A DNA stretch of 64,000 nucleotides, from positions 1 through 64,000 of the forward strand of contig NZ_JAQYWB010000007.1 of assembly GCF_030145185.1 (NCBI RefSeq), in the 5' to 3' direction. Positions 63,070 to 64,000 of this stretch are shown here, one piece after another. Under the pieces are notes generated by a model. The model was not told the DNA's origin. It made no database searches and saw nothing but the letters and a program-made list of their open reading frames with translations. The number at the start of each line of letters is the position of its first letter. Position 1 is the stretch's first letter. The DNA comes from Desulfoluna sp. GTDB taxonomy: Bacteria > Desulfobacterota > Desulfobacteria > Desulfobacterales > Desulfolunaceae. A program made the translations under genes and the position numbers.

Positions 63070-64000
63070 ATGGAGAAACCACTTTTCTGGCACCAGGGGC
63101 TTTTCCTTCAGCCCCAGCATCTTCAACTGACACACGGGTACCATGAGTCGTTGCTGACGCCTTTCAATCGTCATCTTCAACCGCATCTTAACGGGGTAGG
63201 TGCCTTGTCCATACGACGCTCGGCGGTATCCGGGCAGTCCATTCATATTGACACAGGGGCCTTCTGGTTTTTGGATGGGACCTATGCCGTGATTGGGGAA
63301 AACGCGTTGCTGGAGGCCAGGCGTTTTCAAGACTCCTGGGTGGATGGGAGTAAACCTCTGGTGGTTTATGTGGGCGTTAAAAAGACGAACCGGCTTCAGA
63401 GGAATGTCACTGTTCTTAAATCCGGGGTCAATCCGGCTGTTGTCACCACCCGATACGTGGTCGGGGAGGAGCCGGAGAGTATGAATGATCTTCACCACGA
63501 CGGTCCGCCGGCATTGCTTAAAACCATGAGCCTCCTTCTTAAGGTTTTTTTTCATTCGGAGCTGGACCAGCTGGGTGGGTATGAGCTGATTCCCGTTGCC
63601 ATGCTGGAGAGGAGTGGGGATGAAACCGTCCTCTCCTCCCGTTTTATCCCTCCCGTCTACACGTTGAATGCGTCCCCGGCCTTATGGGGTCTGGTTCAGG
63701 ATATTTATGATCAGCTTTCTTACAAAGGGCATGATCTGGAGAGTTACAAAAAAAAACGGGGTGTTCATAACGCGGAGTTTGGATCGCGCGATATGGTATT
63801 TCTCTTGTCTTTGCGGACTCTTAACAGATACATCCCCAAATTAGCCCATCTGATTGAACACAAGGAGGTCCACCCTTGGGACCTCTATGCCATCCTGCGA
63901 CAGATCATTGGCGAGCTCTCCTCGTTTTCAGATCGTGTGAATGTACTGGGAGACAGGGAAGAGGGGGGCGAGGGGCTCCCAGCCTATGACCATAACAACC
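63070..64000 (+). CDS. tssK: type VI secretion baseplate subunit TssK (3' end outside the window)
   Basis: 310 codons are visible and the frame is still open at the window end. The start MEKPLFWHQGLFLQPQHLQ matches the TssK signature (xVxWxEGMFLxPQHFQ). TssK is a trimeric baseplate component that links the TssEFG wedge to the membrane complex. It follows tssJ with two bases between them. Expected family length is about 440 residues, so roughly 130 codons remain beyond the window, where tssL and tssM are to be expected. Confidence 0.9.
   Translation, partial: MEKPLFWHQGLFLQPQHLQLTHGYHESLLTPFNRHLQPHLNGVGALSIRRSAVSGQSIHIDTGAFWFLDGTYAVIGENALLEARRFQDSWVDGSKPLVVYVGVKKTNRLQRNVTVLKSGVNPAVVTTRYVVGEEPESMNDLHHDGPPALLKTMSLLLKVFFHSELDQLGGYELIPVAMLERSGDETVLSSRFIPPVYTLNASPALWGLVQDIYDQLSYKGHDLESYKKKRGVHNAEFGSRDMVFLLSLRTLNRYIPKLAHLIEHKEVHPWDLYAILRQIIGELSSFSDRVNVLGDREEGGEGLPAYDHNN

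Noticed and set aside
1-64000. tRNA, rRNA, tmRNA or other standard RNA genes.
   Set aside because: No cloverleaf-like TTCRANNC arms with matching stems or rRNA signatures were noticed; a tRNAscan or Rfam run was not possible here.

Overview
The window looks like chromosomal DNA of an anaerobic, propionate-metabolising member of the Desulfobacterota (a Desulfobacteraceae/Desulfoluna-like sulfate reducer). This is inferred from gene content, because no rRNA or other taxonomic marker is present. Pointers are a methylmalonyl-CoA pathway (mce, mcm, meaB), an adjoining run of C4-acid enzymes (sucCD, a di-heme type succinate dehydrogenase/fumarate reductase sdhCAB, malic enzyme), a large acetyl-CoA hydrolase/CoA-transferase, a 2x[4Fe-4S] protein, and an alkylglycerone-phosphate-synthase-like gene of the kind linked to ether lipids. 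No rRNA, tRNA or CRISPR array was seen.

Layout. 0-3 kb: a DUF89 phosphatase-like gene, decayed remnants (a Fis-type HTH C-terminus and a serine-recombinase C-terminus) and a mosaic of nested short repeats. 3-8.3 kb: a 2[4Fe-4S] HTH protein, a chemoreceptor with a candidate sigma-28 promoter, and an EamA exporter. 8.3-16 kb: sucC, sucD, sdhC-sdhA-sdhB, NAD-malic enzyme. 16.5-26.8 kb: EamA exporter, mutY, an inserted defence-type cassette (HTH, SIR2-like, HerA, a second P-loop ATPase, an unknown protein), then tag and a class II photolyase, so the cassette sits inside a DNA-repair neighbourhood. 27-38 kb: small membrane protein plus glycosyltransferase, CoA-transferase, a secreted matrixin-like protease with a partner, M20 peptidase, ferritin-like protein, OmpA-like protein. 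38-42.8 kb: mce, mcm and meaB, separated by repeats. 43.6-48.6 kb: AT-rich island with a secreted hypothetical protein and a 1248-residue lipoprotein with a predicted beta-propeller region and a C-terminal caspase fold. 49-55.4 kb: AGPS-like flavoprotein, FGGY kinase, FadR-type regulator with a palindromic operator, and a GlpD-like flavoprotein. 55.7-60.8 kb: membrane protein-kinase-like protein, secreted EEP nuclease, RluA-type pseudouridine synthase. 62.5-64 kb: start of a type VI secretion cluster (tssJ, tssK, cut by the window end).

The most striking non-coding property is the density of repeats. Family A (about 15 copies or remnants) is a MITE-like element of about 150 bp with 20-bp terminal inverted repeats; some copies carry an extra hairpin module of about 95 bp. 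Family B (about 212 bp), C (about 157 bp), D (126 bp, perfect 18-bp inverted ends) and E (110 bp) are further miniature elements, some nested. Four arrays of exact 7-bp tandem repeats lie next to genes, and two of them touch methylmalonyl-CoA pathway genes. Several genes take their stop codon from a repeat.

The best candidate for an undescribed system is the SIR2/HerA/ATPase/unknown operon at 18.7-24.4 kb. SIR2-HerA pairs are known anti-phage modules; the two extra downstream genes, translationally linked to the pair, are not part of the pair as I know it.
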